DNA of 64,000 nt from Collinsella aerofaciens (GCF_901212495.1 NZ_CAAKNY010000084.1:1-64000), one strand, 5' to 3'. Positions 26,385 to 36,193 are shown, counted from the stretch's first letter. Made by a program: numbers and translations. The notes: generated by a model not told the origin, from the sequence alone.

Positions 26385-26604
26385 GTGTGATCCTTGAGAC
26401 GAAGAACTGTCGAGAACGAGAGAAACGAATATACTTAGATTACATTTTGCTCTCAATACGAGCAGGAACAGCGGATATTGAGAGCGCGCTCGACACCGGT
26501 CGATGCCTGTGTCCCTTATGTGGCGTGGTCTATCTCAAAAAAACTGGTGGCTGGCGATGTCAATGGCGCATGTGGCGCAGATTTGCATTGCGAGGTGTTT
26601 TGCC

Positions 26605-27276
26605 GTGAGACGTTCTGCCCGTATCGGATTGATTGTTTTGGCGCTCGTGATCGCCGTGATTGGCGTGGGCGTTCTTGGCATGATATTTCTGCCTGCTGCG
26701 GTGACGGAACCGGTGGTTAAGCCCGTAACTCAATCTGTCGAACTCCTGACAGGAGACGATAAGCCCGAGACTATTACTGTTGATTTTGATGGCCAGCCGA
26801 CTGCGCTGGGCATTAGCAACTATCCGCTCATTCAGCTTGGGGCCACGCGCTACACCATGGATGCGAGCCTGATCGACAAGGCGTCCGAGCTGCTCAAGGG
26901 CAAAGCCTTTAAGCGCTGGTACGGGTATGCGTCCTATCGAGTAAAGGCGAACGACATGGTCGGCGGGTGTCGCTCGTCCATCGAGTTAGACACCGCGAGC
27001 GGCGATAAGCTGTGCGATGTCTCGTACGATCCGGGTTACGAGGGCAACGAGGGTCCGGGCATCTACATCCTGGACGGTGATGCTGCCTATGTCATGGAGG
27101 GTGAACAGGTCGACCTCAACAATTTTATGGATCAGTGCATCCAAGACGCCTATGAACAGACCTGTTTGCCCGACCCGCAGACTGCGCGCGATAGTGGGTC
27201 TGCCCGTACATGGCTGTTCGAGGATGAGATGCCCTGGAACGCCGATTTGGGATGCACGGGCTCGGCAAAAGAGTAG
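26605..27276 (+). CDS. Membrane-anchored hypothetical protein, 223 aa
   Basis: Starts at GTG 26605 with GAGGTG upstream: a basic tip (RRSAR), one membrane segment (residues 6-30) and an extracytoplasmic domain of about 190 residues with paired cysteines. No family is recognised. It is similar in size and layout to the divergent neighbour at 25716-26384, but I see no convincing sequence identity between them. The two share a 220-bp intergenic region. Confidence 0.65.
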   Translation: MRRSARIGLIVLALVIAVIGVGVLGMIFLPAAVTEPVVKPVTQSVELLTGDDKPETITVDFDGQPTALGISNYPLIQLGATRYTMDASLIDKASELLKGKAFKRWYGYASYRVKANDMVGGCRSSIELDTASGDKLCDVSYDPGYEGNEGPGIYILDGDAAYVMEGEQVDLNNFMDQCIQDAYEQTCLPDPQTARDSGSARTWLFEDEMPWNADLGCTGSAKE

Positions 27277-27284
27277 AGGCCGCG

Positions 27285-27317
27285 ACCACCGCAGGGGGCA
27301 GACACCTTTGCGGTGGT
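27285..27317. repeat. Family E palindrome, copy 3
   Basis: ACCACCGCAGGGGGCAGACA then CCTTTGCGGTGGT, immediately before the second family A array. Confidence 0.65.
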
Positions 27318-27325
27318 TTGGTTTG

Positions 27326-27541
27326 TCTCGATCTGTAACATCTTGGCCGCTAAAAATGGGCTTGGTGTTACAGATTTAGATTTTAGATTCGGGTGTCTTC
27401 TGTTCGTCTCGATTTGTAACAGATAGGGCTCTATTTGCCGAGTAGATGTTACAGATTGAGACAAACGGGCGCCGCTGGTCATTTCATCTCGATCTGTAAC
27501 ATCTGGAGCCATAAACAGTCGCTAGATGTTACAGATCGAGA
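27326..27541. repeat. Array of three hairpin repeats, family A, copy 2
   Basis: Units at 27326-27380, 27407-27461 and 27487-27541, each TCTCGATYTGTAACA ... TGTTACAGATYKAGA. The unit order, spacing and preceding palindrome match the array at 23750-23965, in the same orientation. Confidence 0.8.
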
Positions 27542-27602
27542 TAGTAAGGGGACGAGGCCGCAGCGGGTGAGCGTGCCTGCCCCTATCTCTCAATCACTCA
27601 GA

Positions 27603-27638
27603 AAATCTTATATATAGAGACTTAGATTTGTGTATAAG
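27603..27638 (+). promoter_or_regulatory. clpB promoter with the motif shared with dnaK
   Basis: AAATCTTATAT, five bases, GACTTAGATTT at 27603-27629, then a TATAAG -10-like hexamer at 27633-27638. It has the same motif and spacing as at dnaK and is a candidate HspR operator. Confidence 0.6.
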
Positions 27639-27718
27639 ATCGTTCAAAGCTGGCAACAATACTTCTCGAACAACGTGAAGCCGCCCCGTAGGGCGGCCGC
27701 CCCAAGAGAGGTGATTCC

Positions 27719-30346
27719 ATGAGAATCGATAAGCTAGCAATGACATCGCGCGAGGCGCTGCAGACCGCCATGAGCACGGCTGCCGATGCGCAGGCCGGCG
27801 CGGTGGAGCCGATTCACCTGCTGTCCGCCCTGCTCGGTGCCGGCGAGCGCAATATCTCCGTGATCATCGAGCGCATCGGTGCCGACCCGGCTCAGCTCGC
27901 ACGCTCCACGCAGGATGCCATCGACCACGCGCCCAAGGTTTCGGGCGAGGGTCAGCAGATGGGCCTGTCAAACGAGCTCGCCCGCGTGATCGAGAAGGCC
28001 GAGAAAAAGGCCACCAAGATGGGCGACAGCTTTGTGGTGACCGAGCATCTGCTGATGGCACTTGCCGAGGACAAGGGCGAGGCGGGCCGCGTGCTGCGCG
28101 ACGCCGGCGTGACCAAGGAGCGCATCGAGCAAGTCTACGAGGAGCTGCGCGGCGATGACCGCGTGACGTCTGCCGAGGACAAGACTCAGTTTGAGGCGTT
28201 GGAGCAGTACGGTCGCAACATCTGCGACCTCGCCCGCGCCGGCAAGCTCGACCCGGTCATCGGCCGTACCGACGAGATTCGCCGTACCATCCAGGTTCTG
28301 TCCCGCCGCACCAAGAACAACCCCGTGCTCATTGGCGAGCCGGGCGTCGGCAAGACGGCCATCGTCGAGGGCATCGCCCAGCGTATCGTGGCCGGCGACG
28401 TGCCGAGCACGCTGCGCGACCGCGACCTCATCGAGCTCGACATGAGCGCGCTGGTCGCCGGCGCCAAGTACCGTGGTGAGTTCGAGGACCGCTTAAAGGC
28501 CGTGCTCAAGGAGGTGCAGAAGTCCGAAGGCAAGGTCATCCTGTTCATCGATGAGCTCCACACCATCGTGGGCGCGGGTGCCACCGAGGGCTCCATGGAC
28601 GCCGGCAACATCCTCAAGCCGGCGCTCGCCCGTGGCGACTTGCACGCGATCGGCGCGACTACGCTCGACGAGTACCGCAAGTACATCGAGAAGGACGCGG
28701 CGCTCGCCCGTCGTTTCCAGACCGTGATGGTCTCCGAGCCCACCGTCGAGGACACCATTTCTATCCTGCGTGGCCTCAAGGAGAAGTACGAGATCTTCCA
28801 CGGCGTGCATATCACCGATAGCGCGCTCGTGGCCGCCGCCGACCTCTCCGATCGCTACATCGCCGACCGCTTCCTGCCCGACAAGGCCATCGACCTGGTC
28901 GATGAGGCGGCAAGCCGCCTGCGGATGGAGCTCGACAGCATGCCGGTCGAGATTGACGCCACCACGCGTCAGCTCACTCAGCTGCAGATCGAGGAGCAGG
29001 CGCTCATGAAGGAGACCGACGACGCCTCCAAGGAGCGTCTGGAGGCCCTGCGCCAAGAGATCGCCGAGGTCCAAGAAAAGCTCAACGTGCAAAAGGCAGG
29101 CTGGCTCAACCAGAAGAACGCCATCGACCACGTGCAGGAGCTCAAGGGTCAGCTCGACGAGGCCAAGAGCGAAGAGGAGCGCGCGACGCGCAGCGGCGAC
29201 CTGGGCCGTGCGTCCGAGCTGCGCTACTCCGTGATTCCGGGTCTGCAGCAGCAGATTCAGGATTCCGAGGCCGCGCTCGAGGCGCAAAAGCAGCAGGACG
29301 GCGAGGGCCTCAACGAACAGGTGACCTCCGATGAGATCGCCGAGGTCGTGAGCGCCTGGACCGGCGTGCCCGTGTCCAAGATGATGCAGGGCGAGCTCGA
29401 CAAGCTGAAGGGTCTGGAGGGCGAGCTGCATAAGCGCGTCATCGGCCAGGATGAGGCCGTCTCCGCTGTGGCCGCAGCCGTGCGCCGCAGCCGTGCGGGT
29501 CTCTCCGATCCGGACAAGCCCATCGGCAGTTTCTTCTTCCTGGGCCCCACCGGCGTGGGCAAGACCGAGCTCGCCAAGGCGCTGGCCGAGTGCCTGTTCG
29601 ATGACGAGCGCGCGCTCGTGCGTATCGATATGTCCGAGTACATGGAGAAGTTCAGCGTCCAGCGTCTGATCGGTGCGCCCCCGGGATACGTGGGCTACGA
29701 CGAGGGCGGCCAGCTCACCGAGGCCGTGCGCCGTCGTCCGTACTCCGTGATCTTGCTCGACGAGATGGAGAAGGCCCATCCGGATGTCTTCAACGTGCTG
29801 CTGCAGGTGCTCGACGACGGCCGTCTGACCGATGGCCAGGGTCGTCAGGTGTCCTTCAAGAACACGATTATCATCATGACGAGCAACGTGGGCTCCAAGG
29901 CCATCGCCGATCTGTCCGGTAAGGACGAGGAGGAGATGCGCCATCAGGTCGACGCGGCCATGGCTCAGACCTTCCGCCCCGAGTTCCTCAACCGTATCGA
30001 TGACATCGTGGTGTTCCATCCGCTCGGTATGGCGCAGATCGAGAAGATCGTCGATATCCAGCTCGCCGACGTCCGCGCACGTCTGGCCAAGGAGCGCATG
30101 ACGCTTGCCATCACCCCGGCGGCCAAGCAGCTGCTCGCCGTGGGCGGCTTGGACCCGGTCTTTGGTGCCCGCCCGCTCAAGCGTTTGGTGCAGCGCGAGG
30201 TTGTCGATGCCATCGCGGCGGCCATCATTGACGGCACGGTGCACGAAGGCGATCAGGTGACGGTCGATGTCGACAAGGACGGCGGCTTTACCGTCGTGTG
30301 CGACAACACGCCGTCTGCCACCTACGAGGTGCCTGAGGACAAGTAA
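27719..30346 (+). CDS. clpB: Disaggregase ClpB
   Basis: A 875-residue Hsp100 ATPase of normal length. It has an N domain (1-145), a first AAA+ module with GEPGVGKT near 205, a long coiled-coil middle domain (about 400-530, which distinguishes ClpB from ClpA/C), and a second AAA+ module with GPTGVGKT near 608 and [12 protein letters not shown]. It extracts proteins from aggregates with DnaK. The start ATG follows AGAGGTGA by six bases. It is monocistronic behind the motif shared with dnaK. Confidence 0.97.
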   Translation: MRIDKLAMTSREALQTAMSTAADAQAGAVEPIHLLSALLGAGERNISVIIERIGADPAQLARSTQDAIDHAPKVSGEGQQMGLSNELARVIEKAEKKATKMGDSFVVTEHLLMALAEDKGEAGRVLRDAGVTKERIEQVYEELRGDDRVTSAEDKTQFEALEQYGRNICDLARAGKLDPVIGRTDEIRRTIQVLSRRTKNNPVLIGEPGVGKTAIVEGIAQRIVAGDVPSTLRDRDLIELDMSALVAGAKYRGEFEDRLKAVLKEVQKSEGKVILFIDELHTIVGAGATEGSMDAGNILKPALARGDLHAIGATTLDEYRKYIEKDAALARRFQTVMVSEPTVEDTISILRGLKEKYEIFHGVHITDSALVAAADLSDRYIADRFLPDKAIDLVDEAASRLRMELDSMPVEIDATTRQLTQLQIEEQALMKETDDASKERLEALRQEIAEVQEKLNVQKAGWLNQKNAIDHVQELKGQLDEAKSEEERATRSGDLGRASELRYSVIPGLQQQIQDSEAALEAQKQQDGEGLNEQVTSDEIAEVVSAWTGVPVSKMMQGELDKLKGLEGELHKRVIGQDEAVSAVAAAVRRSRAGLSDPDKPIGSFFFLGPTGVGKTELAKALAECLFDDERALVRIDMSEYMEKFSVQRLIGAPPGYVGYDEGGQLTEAVRRRPYSVILLDEMEKAHPDVFNVLLQVLDDGRLTDGQGRQVSFKNTIIIMTSNVGSKAIADLSGKDEEEMRHQVDAAMAQTFRPEFLNRIDDIVVFHPLGMAQIEKIVDIQLADVRARLAKERMTLAITPAAKQLLAVGGLDPVFGARPLKRLVQREVVDAIAAAIIDGTVHEGDQVTVDVDKDGGFTVVCDNTPSATYEVPEDK

Positions 30347-30381
30347 TCGGCGCGGGCGAGAATAATCGCTACGCAGCGAGA

Positions 30382-30420
30382 GGCGGCGAGTCGCGCCAAG
30401 CGGCCCGCCGCCTTTGTTTT
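30382..30420 (+). terminator. Probable clpB terminator
   Basis: GGCGGCG/CGCCGCC arms followed by TTTGTTTT, 36 bp after the clpB stop. The following stretch to 30610 shows no supportable gene. Confidence 0.5.
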
Positions 30421-30613
30421 GCGCGCCGTTTTCGACGTCGGATGCATTGTCGCTGCATGCCCCGAGTGCTTTTCGACGTTTGGGCGCGCGAAGACCCCTG
30501 AAATGGAGAAAAGTTGTGCTGTTCGACGACGCCGCGTGCGCCCCGATCTTCGACGGATTGACCGCTGCGCTAAAAGCCTCACCGCCCCTCACTCACTGGA
30601 ATAATTCCAAAAA

Positions 30614-30652
30614 GTAGCCATGGCAACCCGCATGAAGTTAACCTTGTGTAAC
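30614..30652 (+). promoter_or_regulatory. Palindromic sites ahead of the Crp/Fnr-type gene
   Basis: GTAGCCATGGCAACC (30614-30628) and GTTAACCTTGTGTAAC (30637-30652) resemble GGTAACCTTGGCAACC ahead of the gene at 31571. They may be autoregulatory binding sites of the Crp/Fnr-type protein. Confidence 0.45.
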
Positions 30653-30745
30653 AATTAGCCATTACAGCTGGATGCTATGCCGCCGTTCCATCCAGCTGCC
30701 TTTCCGCGTGCAGGGAGAGCGGCTGAAAAGGAGCCATCGAGTATC

Positions 30746-31414
30746 ATGGATGTCGATGAGGCAATGCTGGCCGTTCTCAAGAAGTCCCCGGTCTTTGCGG
30801 GCATAGATCCCGCCGAGCTGCCCGGCCTGCTGCGCGCCCTCGGCGCGTACACGCGCTCCTTCTCTAAGGGTGAGGCAGTCTTCCGCAGCGGCGATAAGCT
30901 CAAGGCCGTGCCTGTGGTGCTCAAGGGTCGCACCGAGGCGCGTATGCTGGGCAAGGACGGCTCGCGTCAGATCATCTCGCGCTTCGAGGTGGGAGATTCC
31001 TTTGCCGAGGCGGTTCCCTTGGCGGTGGGGACGGCACCCGTTGAGGCGATCGCCCTGCAGGACTCCGTCATCCTCTTCCTTCCCGCTGAAGGGCTCAAGG
31101 GCAACGGTGACGGTGCACAGCTGCGGCTGTACGCCAACGTGATGGGCGAGATGTCCAAGAAGGTCAAGACGCTCACGGCCAAGCTCGCGCTGCTCTCCGA
31201 GCCGCGCCTTCGCAAGCGCATCGCGCTGTACCTGCGGCGCCTGCCGGAGGACAAGGACGGTTACGTGATTATTCCCTATAGCCGCAAGGCCTTGGCGGAG
31301 TACCTGGCGGTGAACGATAAGGCGCTGCTGCGCGAGCTCCGTCGCATGATCGAGGAGGGCGTGCTCGAGGGCGAGGGCCGGCGCCTCAAGCTGACGAGCC
31401 GCGGAGACCTCTAG
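30746..31414 (+). CDS. Crp/Fnr-family transcriptional regulator
   Basis: A 222-residue regulator with an N-terminal cyclic-nucleotide-binding-like barrel (about 10-125), a dimer helix (about 128-150) and a C-terminal winged helix (YSRKALAEYLAVNDKALLRELRRM). There are no N-terminal Fnr-type cysteines, so a small-molecule or redox-by-ligand signal is more likely than an iron-sulfur cluster. The ATG at 30746 follows AAAAGGAG at a slightly long spacing. It precedes the surface/ABC/activase locus in the same direction and shares candidate sites with its first promoter, so it is the likely local regulator. Confidence 0.88.
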   Translation: MDVDEAMLAVLKKSPVFAGIDPAELPGLLRALGAYTRSFSKGEAVFRSGDKLKAVPVVLKGRTEARMLGKDGSRQIISRFEVGDSFAEAVPLAVGTAPVEAIALQDSVILFLPAEGLKGNGDGAQLRLYANVMGEMSKKVKTLTAKLALLSEPRLRKRIALYLRRLPEDKDGYVIIPYSRKALAEYLAVNDKALLRELRRMIEEGVLEGEGRRLKLTSRGDL

Positions 31415-31440
31415 AAAGCAGCCCGAATAATCTCAAAAAA

Positions 31441-31466
31441 GTTAGCCAAAGGTAACCTTGGCAACC
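31441..31466 (+). promoter_or_regulatory. Palindromic sites ahead of the Tat-exported protein gene
   Basis: Overlapping GTTAGCCAAAGGTAACC and GGTAACCTTGGCAACC within 31441-31466, flanked by A/T runs on both sides, about 105 bp before the start codon. They resemble the sites ahead of the Crp/Fnr-type gene. Confidence 0.45.
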
Positions 31467-31570
31467 TTTTTTAAGTTTCTCTTATGAAACAATGCACGCC
31501 AAGAGATGAACAAAAGCATGCAGCGTTCAACTCCAAGCTTTACTGCAGTTCCCGATGAAGGGGGAGCACT

Positions 31571-32149
31571 ATGAAGAAGGATTATTCGCGTCGAGATTTT
31601 CTGAAAGTGACGGGTGCTGCTGCGCTGGTCGTGGCGACGGCAGGTTGTGGCCTGGCGACGGAGCCCACGAGCGCGTTTGCCGATGCGAGCACAGATGACA
31701 CGTACACGGTCACTGCGAACGTGTACGTTGATAAGGCAGACACGCCTATCGGAAGGAACGCCTATGTCACTAACAGCGGCAACCCTCCGCGCAATAAGCC
31801 TACGAGTCCCGTGTATAACAACGCGACACTTGTAATAAAAGACGGGAAAAAACTGCTGACGGTCCCCATCGTTAACGATACGTTTGGCATTTTATCTATC
31901 GCTGATACCTCGACGGATGGTGTTGTCTCGGTGGTCGGTACAACTGAAACGGCATGGAAGGCCCCGTTCCCATGGACCACACCTTATGCGAACCGGATCG
32001 CAACCATCACCTTTGATGTGACGAACTTTGCAGCGGGTACCTCGGTCGCAACGTTTTCCCCGTCGAAGGAGTTCGCGACGTTCCCGCTGTACAGGGGCGA
32101 TAAAGCTTGGAACCTGCATCTTGTCGCAGATTTGAGTGCGGCACAGTAA
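31571..32149 (+). CDS. Tat-exported single NEAT-like domain protein
   Basis: A 192-residue protein. The N-terminus has a twin-arginine signal (SRRDFLKVTG) followed by a hydrophobic stretch and a lipobox-like TAGC at about residues 23-26, so it may be a lipoprotein. The mature part is one beta-rich domain of about 140 residues starting DTYTVTANVYV and containing NNATLVIKDGKKLLTVPI. The same pattern occurs three times in the next gene. The layout resembles NEAT haem-binding domains, but I see no clear haem-ligand Tyr motif, so the family is only suggested. GGGGGAG precedes the ATG. A hairpin follows before the next gene. Confidence 0.7.
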   Translation: MKKDYSRRDFLKVTGAAALVVATAGCGLATEPTSAFADASTDDTYTVTANVYVDKADTPIGRNAYVTNSGNPPRNKPTSPVYNNATLVIKDGKKLLTVPIVNDTFGILSIADTSTDGVVSVVGTTETAWKAPFPWTTPYANRIATITFDVTNFAAGTSVATFSPSKEFATFPLYRGDKAWNLHLVADLSAAQ

Positions 32150-32184
32150 GAGCTTTTGCACGAATCTTGGGGCGCAAAGCTAAA

Positions 32185-32220
32185 GGCCTCGGCTCAGCTT
32201 CGTTAGAGCCGGGGTCTTTT
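32185..32220 (+). terminator. Attenuator or terminator between the two NEAT-like genes
   Basis: GGCCTCGGCTC/GAGCCGGGGTC (two G-T pairs) with a 10-base loop and TTTT. It would lower expression of the large downstream gene relative to the small one. Confidence 0.65.
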
Positions 32221-32237
32221 GGAGTAAGGGAGAAGAA

Positions 32238-35200
32238 ATGGAAAACAGGGCTACGCGATTGCTCCGCTATGGTTTGAGGCAGGCGGTGATACTCGTTGCC
32301 GCCCTCTCGATGGTGGGCTCCCAGCTGCCGATGACGGCGTTTGCCGAGGTGGCCCAGGAGGCCCAGGTTGCCTCTGAGCGGGCAAATTCCGACCAAGGCG
32401 TCACGGTCACGGATTCTGAGGCTGCGGCTACCACCGATAATACCGATACTGATTTGTCGGAGAATCATCCGGATGCCGATGCGACGCAGCAAGTTCAGAC
32501 GGACAAGCAAGAGGCCGATGAGAAAGCTGCTGCGGCAGAAGACGTTCCCTCGGCGGCGAAGGGGGAGCAGGAGAAGCAGGGTGCTTCGAGCGATGCGGAG
32601 AAAATGCAGGATTCCCAGTCTGCTGAGGAGGAGTCTGCAGCCGCCTCCCTCCTTGCCGCGTCTGATGAAATTGACCCCGAGTCCTCGCGCATCTACTCGT
32701 CCGTGGACAAGCTCGTGCCGGGAACGTATAGCGTTCTGGCGAACATCTCCATGCGTGACCCCATTCCCGGCATGAATCTACGGGCCTATGCCACAAATCC
32801 TCTTAATCCGGAAAGCATTAACGGTGCCAGCGGTATCCCCAATGTTCCCGTAAAGACCCGTAATGCCACACTTGTCGTTGCTGCGGACGGCACGGTAACC
32901 GTTGTCGTCACCCTGCCCAACCCGGTTTTCACCTTTCAGAAGCTTGGTACGAGCGATGGGGCGAAGATTACGAATGTAACCACGAAGCCAATCGAGAAGA
33001 AGGACAACGACGACGACTACAACAAGAAGGTTGCCGATGCAGGCATTACAACGCGCATCGAACACATCACCTTCCAATTGGACAATCTGAGCGGCACCTA
33101 TCATTTGACCGGAAATACCGAGTACGCAACTACGCTCAATACATTCCTCAACAAGGATCTCGATTTGGACCTTGACCTCGCGAACGCCAAGAAGGAAGTT
33201 TCGGGTGATTTTGCGAAAACGTTCAGCGATCAAGCGACTGGCGTGAAGCTCGATGTAAAGGCCGGTGCGAGCTCGTCGGCGATAAATGAGCTGTCCGAGG
33301 CGACCCTTTCCGTCGCGTCGGTTACCAGCGGTCACGCATATGAAGCACTGAAGGTCTCTCTCGGTCAGAAGTATAAGACGGTTCCCGATTATGCGCTCTA
33401 TACCATCGATTTGATGGCACAGGGGGCCGCCATCGTACCAGATGACGCTATGGCCTTGACGTTGAAGCTGTCCAAGCAGCCTGCCGGATCCAAGGTGTTC
33501 CGTTTCGCCGGAAACAAATTGGAGGAAGTTGGCTCCGTTGCCGCTGACGGCACCCTGAGCGCCCCGGTTTCCGGTCTGGGTTCCTTTGTGATTGCGACTC
33601 CCAAGGACGAGGCAAATACGGGTGAGTGGGCCTGGACTTGGGATAGCCTGGACGCGGCCTCGGGTATCGGCATCTCGTACGAGACCGATGGAACGCTTGA
33701 TGGTCCTTTTACGGATCTGGGTACGCCCGAAGAGAGCGTTGAGATTATGAAGTGGTACTCAGGATATTTCAAGTTGAACACAAAGATATTGAACGACAGG
33801 GGATATACCGATCAGGTGCAATCTCTGGTGTCGAGTGAGTCTTCGTTTTCCTCGCCACAGGTGAAGGGTCTGTATAGTGCAGGGCTAACGATACCCGACT
33901 TTGTTCCCAATGCTAATCTCTTCGATCCCGCGGGCAAATTCACTTTCTCTGATGAGCACATTGTGTTTGCCATGACGGTGCCCGCCTCCCAGGGAAGCGA
34001 GTTCTACCTGATAACGGGCACCAAAGGCTCGGGTGCCACCAAAGCAATCAAGCTCAAGGCATCGGTGGCGGACGGCAAGGCGTACGTTCGCCTGACAAAG
34101 GAGAATACCGGCACTGGCAACGTAACGAACTACCTGTTCAACTCCGCGTTGGATCTTGACGGAGGGACGATGCAGCCTGCCAGTGACGATACCCCCTGGG
34201 GCTACATTGCCGTGGTCAACGACGCTCCCAAACAGGTTGTCCAGCCGACGGCGGTGAAGGATCTCGTCTACACCGGAAAGGCCCAGATCGGCGTGACCGC
34301 GGGCGAGGGCTATACCGTTGGTGGCGTGGCTTCGTCAACCAACGCGGGAAGCTACAAAGCTATCGTTACCCTCAAGGACGGCTACGTCTGGAAGGATGGC
34401 ACGAACAACCCCGTGATTATCGACTGGTCCATTGCTAAAGCCCCGCTTACGGCAGCCTTCAAGAACACGACGCTCAATGTGGGTGATGAGCTCAGTACCG
34501 GCCTTATGGATATTACGGGGTTTGTGAACGGCGAATCAATTATCTCGGTGAAACTGGCAGATACAACGTTCACCTTGCCAACGATGTCGGGTGGCGATAC
34601 GTCGCAGGTGGGTACGTATACCGTGACCCCGACGGGCGGTACTGCTAAGAACTATGAGTTTGTGGGCGTACCGGGAGTGTTGACGGTCAAGAAGCCCGCA
34701 GCTTCCAAGGAACTCGCCCCCGGTACTTACCGGATTACCGCCAACCTCTCCATGCCGGGCAAGTACAACCCGTTGTTGCCAGGCACCACGGTGTATCCGA
34801 CGAATCCGAATAACCCATTTGGACCCGTGATCGATTACAACGATCAAGCCGAGGTGTCGAACGATATTCCAATGACCCCTGTTTCCATGAATGCGACGCT
34901 CGTGGTGGCGAAAGATGGGACGCGCACGCTTGTCCTACCTGTTAAGAATCCCGTGTTCACGCTGCAGGAACTTGGTACGTCAAGCGAGCTCAAGGATATT
35001 TCGGTCACGCGCGTGCCGCCCAAGGATCCAGCAAACTGGAAATACGGGAAGTACGAAACACGGATCAGTCAGCTGACGATTAAGCTGACTGACGACTTGA
35101 CAAGTGGGACGAAGGCATACTTCTTCAAGGGCTCAAAGATGTACGCAGTGCCCCTAGACCAGGATATTCAGCCGGCGGGTGATGTCGCCCTGCAGCTTGA

Positions 35201-36173
35201 TGTTGCCTATAGCTCCGCCAAGAAGGTTTCTGACAGCACGACGGTTCCCGGCGGTAACGGCGGTTCCACGAACCCCGGAGGCAACGGGGGAGGGTCGGAT
35301 CATAACAACTCCGGCAACGCCGGTGGTAACCAGAACAACAATCAAGGCAACCAGGGCAACTCGAACAACGGGGGCTCCACGGGCGGTGGCGGCACGGCGA
35401 CCGGGCACCTTAAGGAGGGCACCTACACCGTGACGGCGAACATCTACGTGAGCCGTGCGAGCTCGGGTCTGCCGCTCTCGCCGCACATCACGAGCGGCGT
35501 GTTCCCGCCCAAGGACCCGGTCACCAACAACGCCACGCTCAAGGTGGATGCCAACGGCCGCGCTGTGCTCTACCTGCCCATCAAGATCCAGTCGCGCATC
35601 ATGACGGTGCAGAGCGTGAACGGGCTGAACGTCATCTCGAGCACAGGTGGCAACGCGCTCACCAGCGTGACCATCGACCTCGGCGTGCTTGAGAACCCCG
35701 GCTCCACCATCAAGAAGGGCTGCTCGGTGACCATCGCCATGGGCTCACTCGCCTCGACCATCTCGGGCATCACCGGCCAGCACACCTGGGACGCCACCTT
35801 CGAGCTGAACCTCTCGGGGCTGCCGAGCTCCGGTGGTGGCTCGGTCCCGGCCGGCCTGCTCTCCAAGCTGCAGAACGCCGATTCCAACGTGACGGGCGTC
35901 ACGACCAAGGAGGCCGAGCAGGCCGCCCTCGAGGCGCTCGAAGCCGAGGCGGCGGCTGCCGGCGAGGACGGCAAGAACAGTCCCGTGCAGAAACTTGCGG
36001 GCAAGAGCAGTGGCGAGAAGGCGCTCGAGACCAACCCGGTTGCCTTTGCGGCCGGCGTGGTGTTTGCCGGTGCGCTGGTTGGCGGCGGCTGCGTGTGCGG
36101 CGTGAACGCCTATCGCCGCCGCAAGCACGAGGCAGAGCAGAGCAGTCGCACGGCCGAGAAGACCGAGGCTTAG
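32238..36173 (+). CDS. Large surface protein with three NEAT-like domains and Ig-like modules
   Basis: A 1311-residue protein. A signal peptide (about 1-37, cleavage after AFA) is followed by an acidic low-complexity stretch (38-150). NEAT-like domains start at about residues 160 (GTYSVLANISM), 826 (GTYRITANLSM) and 1061 (GTYTVTANIYV); each has an NATLxV...DG...V strand pair. Between them are bacterial Ig-like/MBG-type modules (about 660-815: VYTGKAQ and AKAPLTAAF). A Gly/Asn linker (about 1010-1055) separates repeats 2 and 3. The C-terminus has one membrane helix and a basic tail without LPxTG. It is probably a cell-surface capture protein. Confidence 0.8.
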   Translation: MENRATRLLRYGLRQAVILVAALSMVGSQLPMTAFAEVAQEAQVASERANSDQGVTVTDSEAAATTDNTDTDLSENHPDADATQQVQTDKQEADEKAAAAEDVPSAAKGEQEKQGASSDAEKMQDSQSAEEESAAASLLAASDEIDPESSRIYSSVDKLVPGTYSVLANISMRDPIPGMNLRAYATNPLNPESINGASGIPNVPVKTRNATLVVAADGTVTVVVTLPNPVFTFQKLGTSDGAKITNVTTKPIEKKDNDDDYNKKVADAGITTRIEHITFQLDNLSGTYHLTGNTEYATTLNTFLNKDLDLDLDLANAKKEVSGDFAKTFSDQATGVKLDVKAGASSSAINELSEATLSVASVTSGHAYEALKVSLGQKYKTVPDYALYTIDLMAQGAAIVPDDAMALTLKLSKQPAGSKVFRFAGNKLEEVGSVAADGTLSAPVSGLGSFVIATPKDEANTGEWAWTWDSLDAASGIGISYETDGTLDGPFTDLGTPEESVEIMKWYSGYFKLNTKILNDRGYTDQVQSLVSSESSFSSPQVKGLYSAGLTIPDFVPNANLFDPAGKFTFSDEHIVFAMTVPASQGSEFYLITGTKGSGATKAIKLKASVADGKAYVRLTKENTGTGNVTNYLFNSALDLDGGTMQPASDDTPWGYIAVVNDAPKQVVQPTAVKDLVYTGKAQIGVTAGEGYTVGGVASSTNAGSYKAIVTLKDGYVWKDGTNNPVIIDWSIAKAPLTAAFKNTTLNVGDELSTGLMDITGFVNGESIISVKLADTTFTLPTMSGGDTSQVGTYTVTPTGGTAKNYEFVGVPGVLTVKKPAASKELAPGTYRITANLSMPGKYNPLLPGTTVYPTNPNNPFGPVIDYNDQAEVSNDIPMTPVSMNATLVVAKDGTRTLVLPVKNPVFTLQELGTSSELKDISVTRVPPKDPANWKYGKYETRISQLTIKLTDDLTSGTKAYFFKGSKMYAVPLDQDIQPAGDVALQLDVAYSSAKKVSDSTTVPGGNGGSTNPGGNGGGSDHNNSGNAGGNQNNNQGNQGNSNNGGSTGGGGTATGHLKEGTYTVTANIYVSRASSGLPLSPHITSGVFPPKDPVTNNATLKVDANGRAVLYLPIKIQSRIMTVQSVNGLNVISSTGGNALTSVTIDLGVLENPGSTIKKGCSVTIAMGSLASTISGITGQHTWDATFELNLSGLPSSGGGSVPAGLLSKLQNADSNVTGVTTKEAEQAALEALEAEAAAAGEDGKNSPVQKLAGKSSGEKALETNPVAFAAGVVFAGALVGGGCVCGVNAYRRRKHEAEQSSRTAEKTEA

Positions 36174-36193
36174 TCACCGCACGGCATGCAGGC

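Noticed and set aside
23750-27541. CRISPR array
   Set aside because: The repeats are palindromic hairpin units with short, non-spacer gaps, only three per array, and no cas genes are present.
30421-30610. Small gene after clpB
   Set aside because: An open frame of about 60 codons exists but has no ribosome site, no credible start and repeat-like composition.
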